In this document: in pieces, positions 9,316-17,443 of the stretch | How the letters are laid out: each line of letters opens with the position of its first letter | Numbering within the stretch: position 1 is the first letter of the stretch | NCBI RefSeq assembly: GCF_015163075.1 | Contig: NZ_JADDXU010000017.1 | Location: 1-64,000 of the forward strand | DNA length: 64,000 bases | Origin: Streptomyces justiciae | GTDB lineage: Bacteria > Actinomycetota > Actinomycetes > Streptomycetales > Streptomycetaceae | Direction: 5' to 3' | Translations under genes and position numbers: made by a program | The notes under the pieces: generated by a model | The model's database searches: none | The model's input: only the letters and a program-made list of their open reading frames with translations | What the model was told of the DNA's origin: nothing

Positions 9316-9861
9316 TCATCGCAGGTCGGCCGCATAGCCCGGAAGGACCCGGCGCAGGGCGCGCAGCGCGTAGTACGCGCGGGACTTCACGGTACCGGGA
9401 GGAATTCCGAGGGTTTCCGCGGCTTCCGCCACACTCGCCCCCTGGAAGTACACGAGCACCAGGACTTCACGGTGCTCCGGAGTGAGTGTCTTCACAGCCT
9501 CGCGCACATCGAGGGCCGCGGCGGCCCGCTCGGCGTGGTCGGCGCACACCCGCGCGTTCTCCAGGATCGCGTCGCCGACCTCCGGCGGCCGCGCCTGCCG
9601 GGCCCGCCGCGCGTCGATCGCGAGCCGCCGTCCCACGGTCAGCAGCCAGGGCCGTACGGAGTCGAAGTCGTCGGCGCGCAGCGCCTCGGGGTGTTGCCAG
9701 GCGCGGACGAGGGTCTCCTGGACCAGGTCCTCGGCGCGCTGCCGGTCTCCGTCGCACAGCCGGAGGAGCAGCGCGAAGAGAGGCCGGCCGTGCTCCCGCT
9801 GCAGTGCGGCGAGCTCGTGCTCGGCGGTCGTCCCGTTCGTGAGCGTGGTTCCGGCCGTCAT
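9316..9861 (-). CDS. ECF RNA polymerase sigma factor
   Basis: The 181-residue protein contains sigma region 2 (LLRLCDGDRQRAEDLVQET, VRAWQHPEAL, VRPWLLTVGRRLAIDARRAR) and region 4 (LTPEHREVLVLVYFQGASV, then GIPPGTVKSRAYYALRALR). The region between is short and there is no C-terminal extension, as in a minimal ECF sigma factor. It directs RNA polymerase to a specific promoter class, probably in response to an envelope signal given the membrane anti-sigma downstream at 7831-8481. No good Shine-Dalgarno is visible before ATG 9861. The gene could be leaderless or autoregulated, but I cannot point to a convincing promoter. Confidence 0.93.
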   Translation of the reverse strand: MTAGTTLTNGTTAEHELAALQREHGRPLFALLLRLCDGDRQRAEDLVQETLVRAWQHPEALRADDFDSVRPWLLTVGRRLAIDARRARQARPPEVGDAILENARVCADHAERAAAALDVREAVKTLTPEHREVLVLVYFQGASVAEAAETLGIPPGTVKSRAYYALRALRRVLPGYAADLR

Positions 9862-10041
9862 GGCCGTATGGCATCGCAGGGTGACGGTGAGGGACAGGGC
9901 GTGCGCGCGGATCTGCGGCGGGCGGTCGATCGCGTCGACGAACGGTACGACGAACGGTCCCCTCCGCCTCGCCCAACGGTTGAAAGAAGGCCGCCGGTCC
10001 GTTTGCGGCTGTGTTCATCTTCGTACTTATTTGTGCGTAAA

Positions 10042-10047
10042 TATGAT
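10042..10047 (+). promoter_or_regulatory. Possible -10 element for the CapA-like gene
   Basis: TATGAT lies in an unusually A+T-rich stretch (about 10010-10050) in front of the CapA-like gene, whose ATG is at 10065 behind a GGGGTGA. No clear -35 box stands at the standard distance, so this is only a candidate. Confidence 0.35.
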
Positions 10048-10064
10048 CACAGTGGGGTGAGCTG

Positions 10065-11231
10065 ATGATTGCACGCAGTCGACAAGTGGCCCTGGCCCTG
10101 ACCGCGCTCCTCGCCGCGGGCGCCGCCTGCCAGGCCCGGGGCCACGAGGAACCCGACCCACCCGCCCGCAGCGGCCAACCGGCCCCGTCCGGCGACACCG
10201 CCCGCGGCTTCACACTCGTCGCCTCCGGCGACGTCCTCCCGCACTCCTCCATCATCGACCGCGCCCGCTTCGATGCGGGCGGCGCCGGCTACGACTTCCG
10301 CCCGATGCTCTCCGGCGTCGAACCGCTCGTCTCCCGCGCCGATCTGGCGCTGTGTCACATGGAGACCGTCTACGGCGCGAACGGCGACTACACCGGCTAT
10401 CCCGCCTTCAAGTCCCCGCCCGAGGTCGCCGAGGGCCTCGCCGCCACCGGCTACGACGGCTGCTCCACCGCCTCCAACCACAGCCTCGACGACGGCGCCG
10501 ACGGCATCCGCCGCACCCTCGACGCCCTCGACCGCCAGGGCGTACGGCACGCCGGGACCGCCCGCACCGAGGACGAGGCGCGCACGGTCACGATCCTGCG
10601 CGCGGGCGCCGCGAAGGTCGCCCACCTCTCCTACACCTACGACACCAACGGCTATCCGCTGCCCGCCGGTCAGCCCTGGGCCGTCAACCTCATCGACGAG
10701 AACAGGATCATCGGCGACGCGCGGGCCGCGCGGGCGGCGGGTGCCGACGTGGTCGTGGTCTCGGTGCACTGGGGCACGGAGTGGCAGGACGCCCCCGACG
10801 ACCGCCAGCTCACGCTGGCCCGCTCGCTCACCGCCGCCCGCACCGGCGACCGCCCCGACATCGACCTGATCCTCGGCACCCACGCCCACATCCCGCAGGC
10901 CTACGAGAAGGTCAACGGCACCTGGGTCATCTACGGCATGGGCGACCAGATCGCCGGCGAGATGTTCAACTACGAGGGCGCCCAGGACCCGCGCGGCAAC
11001 CAGTCCACGATCGGCCGCTTCACCTTCGCCCCGCCCGCGCGACCGGGTGGCCGCTGGGAGGTGCGGAAGGCGGAGTTCGTCCCGCAGCTGTTCGACATCG
11101 ACGCCGGCCGGGTGGTCAACCTCAACAAGGCGATCGAGAGCGGCGCCGATCTGAGCGGTGTGCGCGACCGCATCCGCGAGGTGGTGCTGAGCCGGGGTGC
11201 GGCGAAGGACGGGCTGACGATGGGGGAGTAG
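10065..11231 (+). CDS. CapA/PgsA-like metallophosphoesterase-fold protein, exported
   Basis: The 388-residue protein has an N-terminal signal sequence ending in AGAACQAR, a weak lipobox, then a Pro-rich linker and the CapA fold from about residue 45. Conserved motifs are ASGDVLPH, CHMETV, TASNHSLDDGADG, VHWGTEW and LGTHAHIPQ, which supply the metal-binding His, Asp and Asn residues. CapA/PgsA proteins take part in poly-gamma-glutamate or capsule synthesis in Firmicutes. In Streptomyces the role is undefined and no pgsBC genes are adjacent. A GGGGTGA precedes the ATG. The stop is one base from the stop of the convergent MarR gene, so no terminator fits between them. Confidence 0.85.
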   Translation: MIARSRQVALALTALLAAGAACQARGHEEPDPPARSGQPAPSGDTARGFTLVASGDVLPHSSIIDRARFDAGGAGYDFRPMLSGVEPLVSRADLALCHMETVYGANGDYTGYPAFKSPPEVAEGLAATGYDGCSTASNHSLDDGADGIRRTLDALDRQGVRHAGTARTEDEARTVTILRAGAAKVAHLSYTYDTNGYPLPAGQPWAVNLIDENRIIGDARAARAAGADVVVVSVHWGTEWQDAPDDRQLTLARSLTAARTGDRPDIDLILGTHAHIPQAYEKVNGTWVIYGMGDQIAGEMFNYEGAQDPRGNQSTIGRFTFAPPARPGGRWEVRKAEFVPQLFDIDAGRVVNLNKAIESGADLSGVRDRIREVVLSRGAAKDGLTMGE

Positions 11232-11232
11232 G

Positions 11233-11742
11233 TCAGTCGACGTTCACCTCGTCGAAGGTGCGCAGCATCTCCTTCAGGACGCGCCGGCACGCCGTGAGCT
11301 CGGCCTCGGTCAGATCCCCGCCGACCTGCCGGTTCAGGGCGTGCTCGCGCGCGAGGATCGCATCGATGAGCGCCTCGCCCGCGCCCGTGATCCGGATCAG
11401 CGAGGACCGCTGGTGCGCGGGGTTCGGCGTGACCTCCACCCATTCCTCGGCCACCGCGTCGTTGACCATCCGCTGCACGAACTGCCGGGTCAGCGCCATG
11501 ATCCGGGCCATCTGAGGCACCGTCATGGGCCCGTAGCGGCGCAGCAGGACGAGGACGGAGCGGACGCCGACGGAGACTCCCTCCTCCTTCTCGGCCTGTT
11601 CGAGCTTGCGCAGGCCGCGCCGGTAGAGCGCGCCGATCAGATCGAACACCTCGGAGACGCGGTCGCCGAGGTCGTCGGGGGAGAGCGGGGCGGAGTCGGG
11701 GGAGAGCGGGGTGTCGTCGTCGTTCACGGAGTCATCATGCAC
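11233..11742 (-). CDS. MarR family transcriptional regulator
   Basis: A 169-residue winged-helix regulator. The DNA-binding core includes VRSVLVLLRRYGPMTVPQMARIM, RQFVQRMVNDAVAEEWVEV and the wing HQRSSLIRITGAG; long N- and C-terminal helices form the dimer interface. MarR dimers usually repress divergent genes and let go when a small ligand binds. The divergent alpha/beta hydrolase starts 57 bp away, with two palindromic boxes in between (11753-11769 and 11784-11800). Autoregulation plus control of the hydrolase is therefore likely. The start is GTG 11742; the N-terminal 25 residues are acidic and low-complexity, so a shorter start is possible. Confidence 0.9.
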   Translation of the reverse strand: MHDDSVNDDDTPLSPDSAPLSPDDLGDRVSEVFDLIGALYRRGLRKLEQAEKEEGVSVGVRSVLVLLRRYGPMTVPQMARIMALTRQFVQRMVNDAVAEEWVEVTPNPAHQRSSLIRITGAGEALIDAILAREHALNRQVGGDLTEAELTACRRVLKEMLRTFDEVNVD

Positions 11743-11752
11743 CCGTCCATCA

Positions 11753-11769
11753 TGACAACTGGGTTGTCA
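11753..11769. promoter_or_regulatory. MarR-type operator 1 (perfect palindrome)
   Basis: TGACAAC-TGG-GTTGTCA is a perfect 7-bp inverted repeat with a 3-bp spacer, starting 10 bp upstream of the MarR start codon. It is a textbook size for a MarR dimer site. Confidence 0.7.
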
Positions 11770-11783
11770 AAGTCGCCAGAAGA

Positions 11784-11800
11784 TGACACCTTGGTTGTCA
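11784..11800. promoter_or_regulatory. MarR-type operator 2, touching the hydrolase start codon
   Basis: TGACACC-TTG-GTTGTCA matches operator 1 with one broken base pair. The centres are 31 bp apart, about three helical turns, so two dimers would bind the same face. Its last base is the A of the hydrolase ATG. Confidence 0.65.
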
Positions 11801-12618
11801 TGACAGTGACTTCGGAACTGAGCTACTTCCCGTCCACCGACGGCGACCTCGCCTACCGCGACACCGGCAGCGGCGACCTCGTGGTCCTGCTCCACTCCGG
11901 CTACGTCGACCACCGCCTCTTCGAGGACCAGACACCGGCACTGGTCGCCGCCGGGTACCGGGTGGTCGCCGTGGACGTCCGCGGACACGGCTGGTCCGCC
12001 AACGCGAGCGAGCCCTTCCGCTGGGCCGACGACCTCGCCTGCCTGCTCCGGCACCTCGACGCCGGCCCGGCCGTCCTCGCCGGCGTCTCCATGGGCGGCG
12101 CCATCGCCGGCGACACCGCGATCGAATACCCGGAACTGGTCCGGGGGATCGTGCTGAGCGGGGCGTCCGTCAGTGACTTCCAGTACACCTACGAGAAGAC
12201 CCGGGAGGTCGTGGCCGAATCGGCCCGCACCCTGCGCTCCGGTGACATCGAGGCGTGGCTGAAGGTGTTCCTGCGGGCCATGGCGGGCCCGTTCCGCACC
12301 GCGGACGACATCGACCCGGTCATCCTGGACCGGCTGCGCGAGATGGCCCTGCACACCATCGCCAAGCACACGCCGGACGAGCGCGACTGGCACGTCCCCA
12401 TGACCGACACCTGGCCGCGGGTGCGGAAGATCGACGTACCGGTCCTCATGATCAACGGCGCCCTCGACTCACCGGACCTGATCGCCGACGCCGAACTCTT
12501 CGCCCACACGGCCCGCAAGGGCCGCTCGGTCATCGTCGAGGGCGCCGCGCACTTCCCCAACCTGGAGAAGCCCGAGGAGTTCAACAGCCTCCTGCTGGAC
12601 TTCCTGCGGGATCTGTAG
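11800..12618 (+). CDS. Alpha/beta hydrolase
   Basis: The 272-residue protein has the standard fold: VVLLHSGYVDHRLF (oxyanion hole region), VAVDVRGHG, nucleophile elbow AGVSMGGAI with the catalytic Ser, an Asp-bearing loop near LMINGALDSPD, and the catalytic His in EGAAHFPNLEKPEEF. The type includes small-molecule esterases, lactonases and haloperoxidase-like enzymes; the substrate cannot be read. There is no Shine-Dalgarno before the ATG and the start codon abuts a MarR operator, so the transcript is probably leaderless and repressor binding would block initiation directly. Regulation by the divergent MarR gene is the strongest inference here. Confidence 0.88.
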   Translation: MTVTSELSYFPSTDGDLAYRDTGSGDLVVLLHSGYVDHRLFEDQTPALVAAGYRVVAVDVRGHGWSANASEPFRWADDLACLLRHLDAGPAVLAGVSMGGAIAGDTAIEYPELVRGIVLSGASVSDFQYTYEKTREVVAESARTLRSGDIEAWLKVFLRAMAGPFRTADDIDPVILDRLREMALHTIAKHTPDERDWHVPMTDTWPRVRKIDVPVLMINGALDSPDLIADAELFAHTARKGRSVIVEGAAHFPNLEKPEEFNSLLLDFLRDL

Positions 12619-12654
12619 AGGCATCCGGGCGGTACCAGGGGCCTCCGAGGGTGC

Positions 12655-13116
12655 CTACGGCACCACCGTCACCGGCCACCGCCCGGCCTTGACCAGTCGG
12701 ATCGCGACCGAGCCGACGATCCGGTGGCCGGCCTGCTCCGAGGCGCCCACCACCACCGCGTCCGCCTTGAGTTCGTCCGCCGCCTTCACCAGGCCGCTGT
12801 ACGGGTCGCCGCGGAACGTGTGGAACTCCCAGCGCACGTCGAATATCCCCTTCGTGCGCTCGGTGGCCTCCCGGATCTGGGCGACCAGGTCCTCGGCGAT
12901 CTCGTCGGTCGTCTCGGCGACCGGCGCGCCCATCGCCGCCCCCGCCGCCATCACCGGCCGCACGTACACGACGGCGAGGAGCGCGTGCTGGCGGCGGGCC
13001 AGGCCGCCGGCATATGCCGCGGCCCGGAGGGAGGAATCGGAGCCGTCCACTCCCACGACGATGACCTTCGGCCCGTCCGTGCCCCGCTCGAACTGGTGCG
13101 AGTGCTGTTCCGTCAC
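12655..13116 (-). CDS. Universal stress protein (UspA family)
   Basis: A 153-residue single Usp domain: KVIVVGVDGSDSS at the start and DAVVVGASEQAGHRIVGSVAIRLV at the end. The ATP-binding G-x2-G-x9-GS motif is only partly kept: GAS, then VGS, with the second glycine replaced. Usp proteins bind nucleotides and act in stress survival or signalling. I chose GTG 13116 because a -10-like TAGCCT stands seven bases upstream (leaderless pattern) and the longer frame adds only a basic, unlikely N-terminus. It is divergent from lysX across a 9-bp palindrome. Confidence 0.85.
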   Translation of the reverse strand: MTEQHSHQFERGTDGPKVIVVGVDGSDSSLRAAAYAGGLARRQHALLAVVYVRPVMAAGAAMGAPVAETTDEIAEDLVAQIREATERTKGIFDVRWEFHTFRGDPYSGLVKAADELKADAVVVGASEQAGHRIVGSVAIRLVKAGRWPVTVVP

Positions 13117-13123
13117 GGCACGG

Positions 13124-13129
13124 AGGCTA
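13124..13129 (-). promoter_or_regulatory. -10 element of the universal stress gene (leaderless pattern)
   Basis: TAGCCT on the minus strand, seven bases before the GTG start at 13116. The expected transcription start coincides with the start codon. Confidence 0.45.
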
Positions 13130-13140
13130 TCGGAAAGCGC

Positions 13141-13164
13141 AGGTCCCGCCCGCACGCGGGACCT
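13141..13164. repeat. Perfect 9-bp inverted repeat between usp and lysX
   Basis: AGGTCCCGC (13141-13149) and GCGGGACCT (13156-13164) are exact reverse complements around a 6-base loop. The repeat is midway between two divergent start codons (13116 and 13206), so it is better explained as a shared operator than as a terminator. Confidence 0.6.
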
Positions 13165-13193
13165 CCCGACGGGCGAGGTCGGCGGTCAGTTCC

Positions 13194-13199
13194 TACAGT
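13194..13199 (+). promoter_or_regulatory. -10 element of lysX (leaderless pattern)
   Basis: TACAGT lies six bases before the lysX ATG at 13206. No Shine-Dalgarno is present, so transcription probably starts at or next to the ATG. I see no clear -35 box. Confidence 0.5.
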
Positions 13200-13205
13200 C
13201 GGAAC

Positions 13206-16200
13206 ATGAGTGCCACCGTCGAGGCCGCCCCGGCGAAGGACAGCAAGGGCCCGATACGACGGCCCGGCAGCGGCCTCCTCAGCAGGGTGCCCGAAGGCTT
13301 CGCCACGTTCTTCGGCGCCCTGGGACTGCTCTGTCTGCTGCTGGCCTTCATCCCGCCGCTGCGCGGACCGCTGCGTCCCGTCGTGCGCTTCCTCGACGTG
13401 CTCATCGTCCCGGTCAGCGCCAACCTCGCCTACGCCGTCTTCCTCTTCCTCCTCGCCGGCGCGACCGCCGCCCGCAAACGCGTCGCCTGGTGGCTGGTGG
13501 TCGTCTACCTCGGCCTGCTCGTCCTCGTCGACGTCCTCGGCGTGGTCGTCGGCCTGTACGCCGACTCCGTCCCGTCCCTGGTGGTGTGCTGCCTGGCGCT
13601 CGCCCTGCTCGTCGTCGCCCGCGGCGAGTTCTACGCCGACTCGCGCCGGGGCGCGGTGCGCCGGGCCATCGGGGTGCTGCTCCTCGGCCTGCTCCTCGGC
13701 ATCCTCGTCGGCTGGGGCCTGGTCGAGCTGTTCCCCGGCACGCTGCCGCGCGGCCAGCGGCTGCTCTGGTCGGCCAACCGGGTCTGCGGCGGCCTGGTCT
13801 CCGGCCGCTCCTTCGACGGTGCCCCGCCGCGCGCCCTGTTCTTCCTGCTCGGCCTCTTCGGCGCCCTCGCGCTGCTCAACGCCGCCGCCACCCTCTTCCG
13901 CTCCCAGCGCATGGAAGCCGCCCTGCACGGCGACGAGGAGGACCGCATCCGCGCCCTGCTGGGGGCCTACGGCGACCGGGACTCCCTCGGCTACTTCGCC
14001 ACCCGCCGCGACAAGGCCGTCGTCTTCTCCACCAGCGGCAAGGCCGCCGTCACCTACCGCGTCGAAGCCGGCGTCTGCCTCGCCAGCGGCGACCCTGTCG
14101 GCGACCGCGAGGCCTGGCCGCACGCCATCGCCGCCTGGCTCGACGCGGCCCGCCGGCACGGCTGGGCGCCCGCCGCGATGGGCGCCTCCGAGGACGGCGC
14201 CAAGGCCTTCGCCCGCGCCGGACTCGGCGCCCTCCAGCTCGGCGACGAGGCGATCCTGAACGTCGCCGACTTCGACCTGAACGGCCGCGACATGCGCGTC
14301 ACCCGGCAGGCCGTGCACCGCGTGCGCCGCACCGGCGCCCACTGCCGCATCCGCCGGCACTCCACTCTCACCGACACCGAGATGGAGGAGGTCGTCGACA
14401 AGGCCGACGCCTGGCGCGACACCGAGACCGAACGCGGCTTCTCCATGGCCCTGGACCGCCTCGGCGACCCGGCCGACGGCGACTGCCTCCTCGTGGAAGC
14501 CCTCGGCGAGGACGGCAAACTCCTCGCCCTGCTCTCCTTCGTGCCCTGGGGCCGCGACGGCGTCTCCCTGGACCTGATGCGCCGTGACCGCAGCGCCCCC
14601 AACGGCGTCATGGAGTTCATGGTCGCCGAACTCTGCGCGGCCGCCCCGAAGCTGGGCGTCCGAAGGATCTCCCTCAACTTCGCCGTCTTCCGCTCGGTCT
14701 TCGAGGAGGGCGCCCGCATCGGCGCCGGACCGGTCCTTCGGCTCTGGCGCAGGCTCCTCCTGTTCTTCTCCAAATGGTGGCAACTGGAGGCCCTGTACCG
14801 CTCCAACGCCAAGTACAAGCCCGAGTGGTACCCCCGCTTCATCTGCTACGGAGAGACCGGCGCCCTCGCCCGCATCGGCCTCGCCTCCGGAATCGCCGAG
14901 GGCTTTGTCTCCGTACCGTCGCTGCGCAAACTCTGGGGAAAGGGGCACCCGAAGGCCGGGCCGCGGCCGGCCACCACCGAAGGCCTGCCGTCGCTGTCGG
15001 CGCTCGGCCTCGCCGGAGGGGACGAGGCCGGGACCGACGACCCGGACGCGGGCCTGCCCGAACAGGCCCGCGTCCGCCGCCGCAAACTGGCCCGGCTCAG
15101 GGCCGAGGGCATCGACCCCTATCCGGTCGGAATCCCCGCCCGCACCCATGCCCTCGCCGACGTCCGCGACGGCGAGCAGGTCACCGTCGCGGGGCGGATC
15201 ATGCGGGTGCGGGACTTCGGCGGCATCGTCTTCGTCACGCTGCGCGACTGGTCCGGGGACCACCAACTCGCCCTCACCCAGGAGGGCGTGGACCGCTTCA
15301 GGTCGGACACCGACATCGGCGACCACATCACCGCCACCGGCACGGCCGGCGCCAGCGACAAGGGCGAACCGACCGTCTTCGTCAGCTCCTGGCAGCTGAT
15401 CGGCAAGTGCCTGCGTCCCCTGCCCGACAAACGCCGCGGCCTCACCGACCCCGAGACCAAGGTCCGCATGCGCTACCTCGACCTCGTCGCCAGTCCCGAC
15501 GCCCGCGACGTCGTCCGCGCCCGCTCCACCGCCGTACAGGCCCTGCGCCAGGGCCTCCTGGAACGCGGCTACCTCGAGGTCGAGACACCGATGCTCCAGC
15601 AGATCCACGGCGGCGCCAACGCCCGCCCCTTCACCACCCACATCAACGCCTACGACCTCGACCTGTACCTGCGCATCGCCCCAGAGCTGTACCTGAAACG
15701 GCTCTGCGTCGGCGGCCTCGAAAAGGTCTTCGAGATGGGCCGCACCTTCCGCAACGAGGGCGTCTCCTACAAGCACAACCCCGAGTTCACGATGCTGGAG
15801 GCCTACCAGGCCTTCGCCGACTACGACGTCATGCTCGACCTCACCCGCGAACTCATCCAGGGCGCCGCCACCGCGGCCTTCGGCACACCCGTCGCCCGCA
15901 AGGACGGGCAGGAGTACGACATCTCGGGGGCCTGGCCGGTCAAGACCGTCTACGGCGCGATCTCCGAGGCGCTGGGCGACGAGGTCACCGCCGACACCGA
16001 ACTCGCCCGGCTGCACCGGCTGTGCGACCGCGCCGGAGTGCCGTACACCCCCGACGACGGCCGCGGCGACGTCGTCCTCGAAATGTACGAACGCCTCGTC
16101 GAGGAGAAGACGCAGCTGCCCACCTTCTACAAGGACTTCCCGACCGACGTCTCCCCGCTCACCCGCCAGCACCGCGAGGACCCGCGGCTCGCCGAGCGCT

Positions 16201-16472
16201 GGGACCTCGTCGCCTTCGGCACCGAACTCGGCACCGCCTACTCCGAACTCACCGACCCCGTCGAACAGCGCCGCCGCCTCACCGCGCAGTCGCTGCTCGC
16301 CGCCGGGGGAGACCCGGAGGCGATGGAACTCGACGAGGACTTCCTCGACGCCCTGGAGTACGCGATGCCGCCCACCGGCGGGCTCGGCATCGGCGTCGAC
16401 CGGCTGGTCATGTTCCTCACGGGGCTGACGATCCGTGACACCCTCCCGTTCCCCCTCGTGCGCCGCCACTGA
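13206..16472 (+). CDS. lysX: Bifunctional lysylphosphatidylglycerol synthetase/lysine-tRNA ligase LysX
   Basis: A 1088-residue fusion. The N-terminal third has several membrane helices (LGLLCLLLAFIPPLRG, VVYLGLLVLVDVLGVVVGLYA and others), followed by an MprF-like synthase domain (RDKAVVFSTSGKAAVTYRVE, FSMALDRLGDP, GVMEFMVAELC). From about residue 620 comes a complete class II lysyl-tRNA synthetase: OB-fold anticodon domain, motif 2 FEMGRTFRNEGVSYKHNPEF and motif 3 GLGIGVDRLVMFL. LysX charges tRNA-Lys and transfers lysine to phosphatidylglycerol, lowering membrane charge and raising resistance to cationic peptides, as known for the mycobacterial enzyme. The ATG has no Shine-Dalgarno but a TACAGT six bases upstream. 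Length matches the family. Confidence 0.96.
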   Translation: MSATVEAAPAKDSKGPIRRPGSGLLSRVPEGFATFFGALGLLCLLLAFIPPLRGPLRPVVRFLDVLIVPVSANLAYAVFLFLLAGATAARKRVAWWLVVVYLGLLVLVDVLGVVVGLYADSVPSLVVCCLALALLVVARGEFYADSRRGAVRRAIGVLLLGLLLGILVGWGLVELFPGTLPRGQRLLWSANRVCGGLVSGRSFDGAPPRALFFLLGLFGALALLNAAATLFRSQRMEAALHGDEEDRIRALLGAYGDRDSLGYFATRRDKAVVFSTSGKAAVTYRVEAGVCLASGDPVGDREAWPHAIAAWLDAARRHGWAPAAMGASEDGAKAFARAGLGALQLGDEAILNVADFDLNGRDMRVTRQAVHRVRRTGAHCRIRRHSTLTDTEMEEVVDKADAWRDTETERGFSMALDRLGDPADGDCLLVEALGEDGKLLALLSFVPWGRDGVSLDLMRRDRSAPNGVMEFMVAELCAAAPKLGVRRISLNFAVFRSVFEEGARIGAGPVLRLWRRLLLFFSKWWQLEALYRSNAKYKPEWYPRFICYGETGALARIGLASGIAEGFVSVPSLRKLWGKGHPKAGPRPATTEGLPSLSALGLAGGDEAGTDDPDAGLPEQARVRRRKLARLRAEGIDPYPVGIPARTHALADVRDGEQVTVAGRIMRVRDFGGIVFVTLRDWSGDHQLALTQEGVDRFRSDTDIGDHITATGTAGASDKGEPTVFVSSWQLIGKCLRPLPDKRRGLTDPETKVRMRYLDLVASPDARDVVRARSTAVQALRQGLLERGYLEVETPMLQQIHGGANARPFTTHINAYDLDLYLRIAPELYLKRLCVGGLEKVFEMGRTFRNEGVSYKHNPEFTMLEAYQAFADYDVMLDLTRELIQGAATAAFGTPVARKDGQEYDISGAWPVKTVYGAISEALGDEVTADTELARLHRLCDRAGVPYTPDDGRGDVVLEMYERLVEEKTQLPTFYKDFPTDVSPLTRQHREDPRLAERWDLVAFGTELGTAYSELTDPVEQRRRLTAQSLLAAGGDPEAMELDEDFLDALEYAMPPTGGLGIGVDRLVMFLTGLTIRDTLPFPLVRRH

Positions 16473-16561
16473 CGGCCCGTCATAGGCCGGGCGGGTGTAT
16501 TCCTGCCGCCGCACCGGTGCTGTCCTGGTGCGTCGGCCCCGGTTCGGGCGACTGATGAGTC

Positions 16562-17410
16562 ATGACGAAGGATCAGTTGCTCACCCGGCTGCTCACGCGA
16601 CGCCGGGCCCTGCTCGCCGGTGCCGCCGCCGTCGGCGCGGCCGGCACCGCCGGGCTGTTCGCGACGCTCGGCGGCGAGGACCCGGTCAAGCCCCCGCTCC
16701 CGGCCGCCGGCCCCCCGGCCCGCCGCCCGCTCAAGCCCTCCGCCTACCGGCTCCAGCCCCTGACCGGATACGGCCCGCCCCGCACCGCCCCCGGCCGGAC
16801 CCCGGTCCGCCGCGAACCGCTGCTGCGCATGCAGGGACGCGGCCGGACCATGGTGCTGACCTTCGACGACGGACCGGACCCGCGCTACACGCCCGCCGTC
16901 CTCGACACCCTCGCCGAGTACGACGTCCGCGCGATGTTCTTCGTCTGCGGCGAGATGGCCGTCGACAACAAGGACCTGCTGGAACGCATGTCCGATGAGG
17001 GGCACATCGTCGGCAACCACACCTGGTCCCACCCTCTGCTGACCCGCCTCAGCCGCGGCCGCATCCGCTCCGAGATGGAACGCACCAGCGACGTCATCGA
17101 GGAGGCCTACGGCGAACGCCCCCAGTGGTTCCGCGCGCCCTACGGCGCCTGGAACCGCGCCGCCTTCCAGCTCGGCGCCGAACTCGGCATGGAACCCCTC
17201 GCCTGGACCGTCGACACCCTCGACTGGACCACCCCCGGCGCCCGCACCATCGAACGGCGGGTAGAGAACGGCGCCGCCCCCGGCGTCGTGGTGCTCTCGC
17301 ACGACGCCGGGGGCGACCGCTCCCAGAGCGTCCGGGCGCTGCGCGAATATTTGCCGCAACTCCTGGACTCCGGATATCACGTCACCGTCCCGAGACGGCA
17401 TTACGCCTGA
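16562..17410 (+). CDS. Secreted polysaccharide deacetylase (NodB domain)
   Basis: The 282-residue protein begins with a twin-arginine-like signal (RRRALLAGAAAVGAAGTAGLF) and a Pro-rich linker; the NodB domain starts near residue 95. Conserved motifs are MVLTFDDGPDPRYTP (catalytic Asp and metal Asp), GNHTWSHPLLT (metal His residues), WFRAPYGAWN and VVLSHDAGG. Such enzymes remove N-acetyl groups from peptidoglycan, chitin or related glycans outside the membrane. The ATG at 16562 sits 89 bp after lysX on the same strand, and both genes modify the envelope. No strong ribosome site is visible; read-through from lysX is possible. Confidence 0.9.
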   Translation: MTKDQLLTRLLTRRRALLAGAAAVGAAGTAGLFATLGGEDPVKPPLPAAGPPARRPLKPSAYRLQPLTGYGPPRTAPGRTPVRREPLLRMQGRGRTMVLTFDDGPDPRYTPAVLDTLAEYDVRAMFFVCGEMAVDNKDLLERMSDEGHIVGNHTWSHPLLTRLSRGRIRSEMERTSDVIEEAYGERPQWFRAPYGAWNRAAFQLGAELGMEPLAWTVDTLDWTTPGARTIERRVENGAAPGVVVLSHDAGGDRSQSVRALREYLPQLLDSGYHVTVPRRHYA

Positions 17411-17443
17411 CCCGGATCGCCGGCCCGCCCGGTCGGGGAACGC

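Noticed and set aside
12619..12654. Terminator between the alpha/beta hydrolase and universal stress genes
   Set aside because: AGGCATCC and GGGTGCCT pair only with a mismatch across a long loop; not convincing.
13113..16514. Very long open frame on the minus strand opposite lysX
   Set aside because: It is an antisense shadow of a high-G+C gene; the translation is low-complexity Gly/Ala/Glu/Val with no domain, while the plus strand encodes full LysX motifs.
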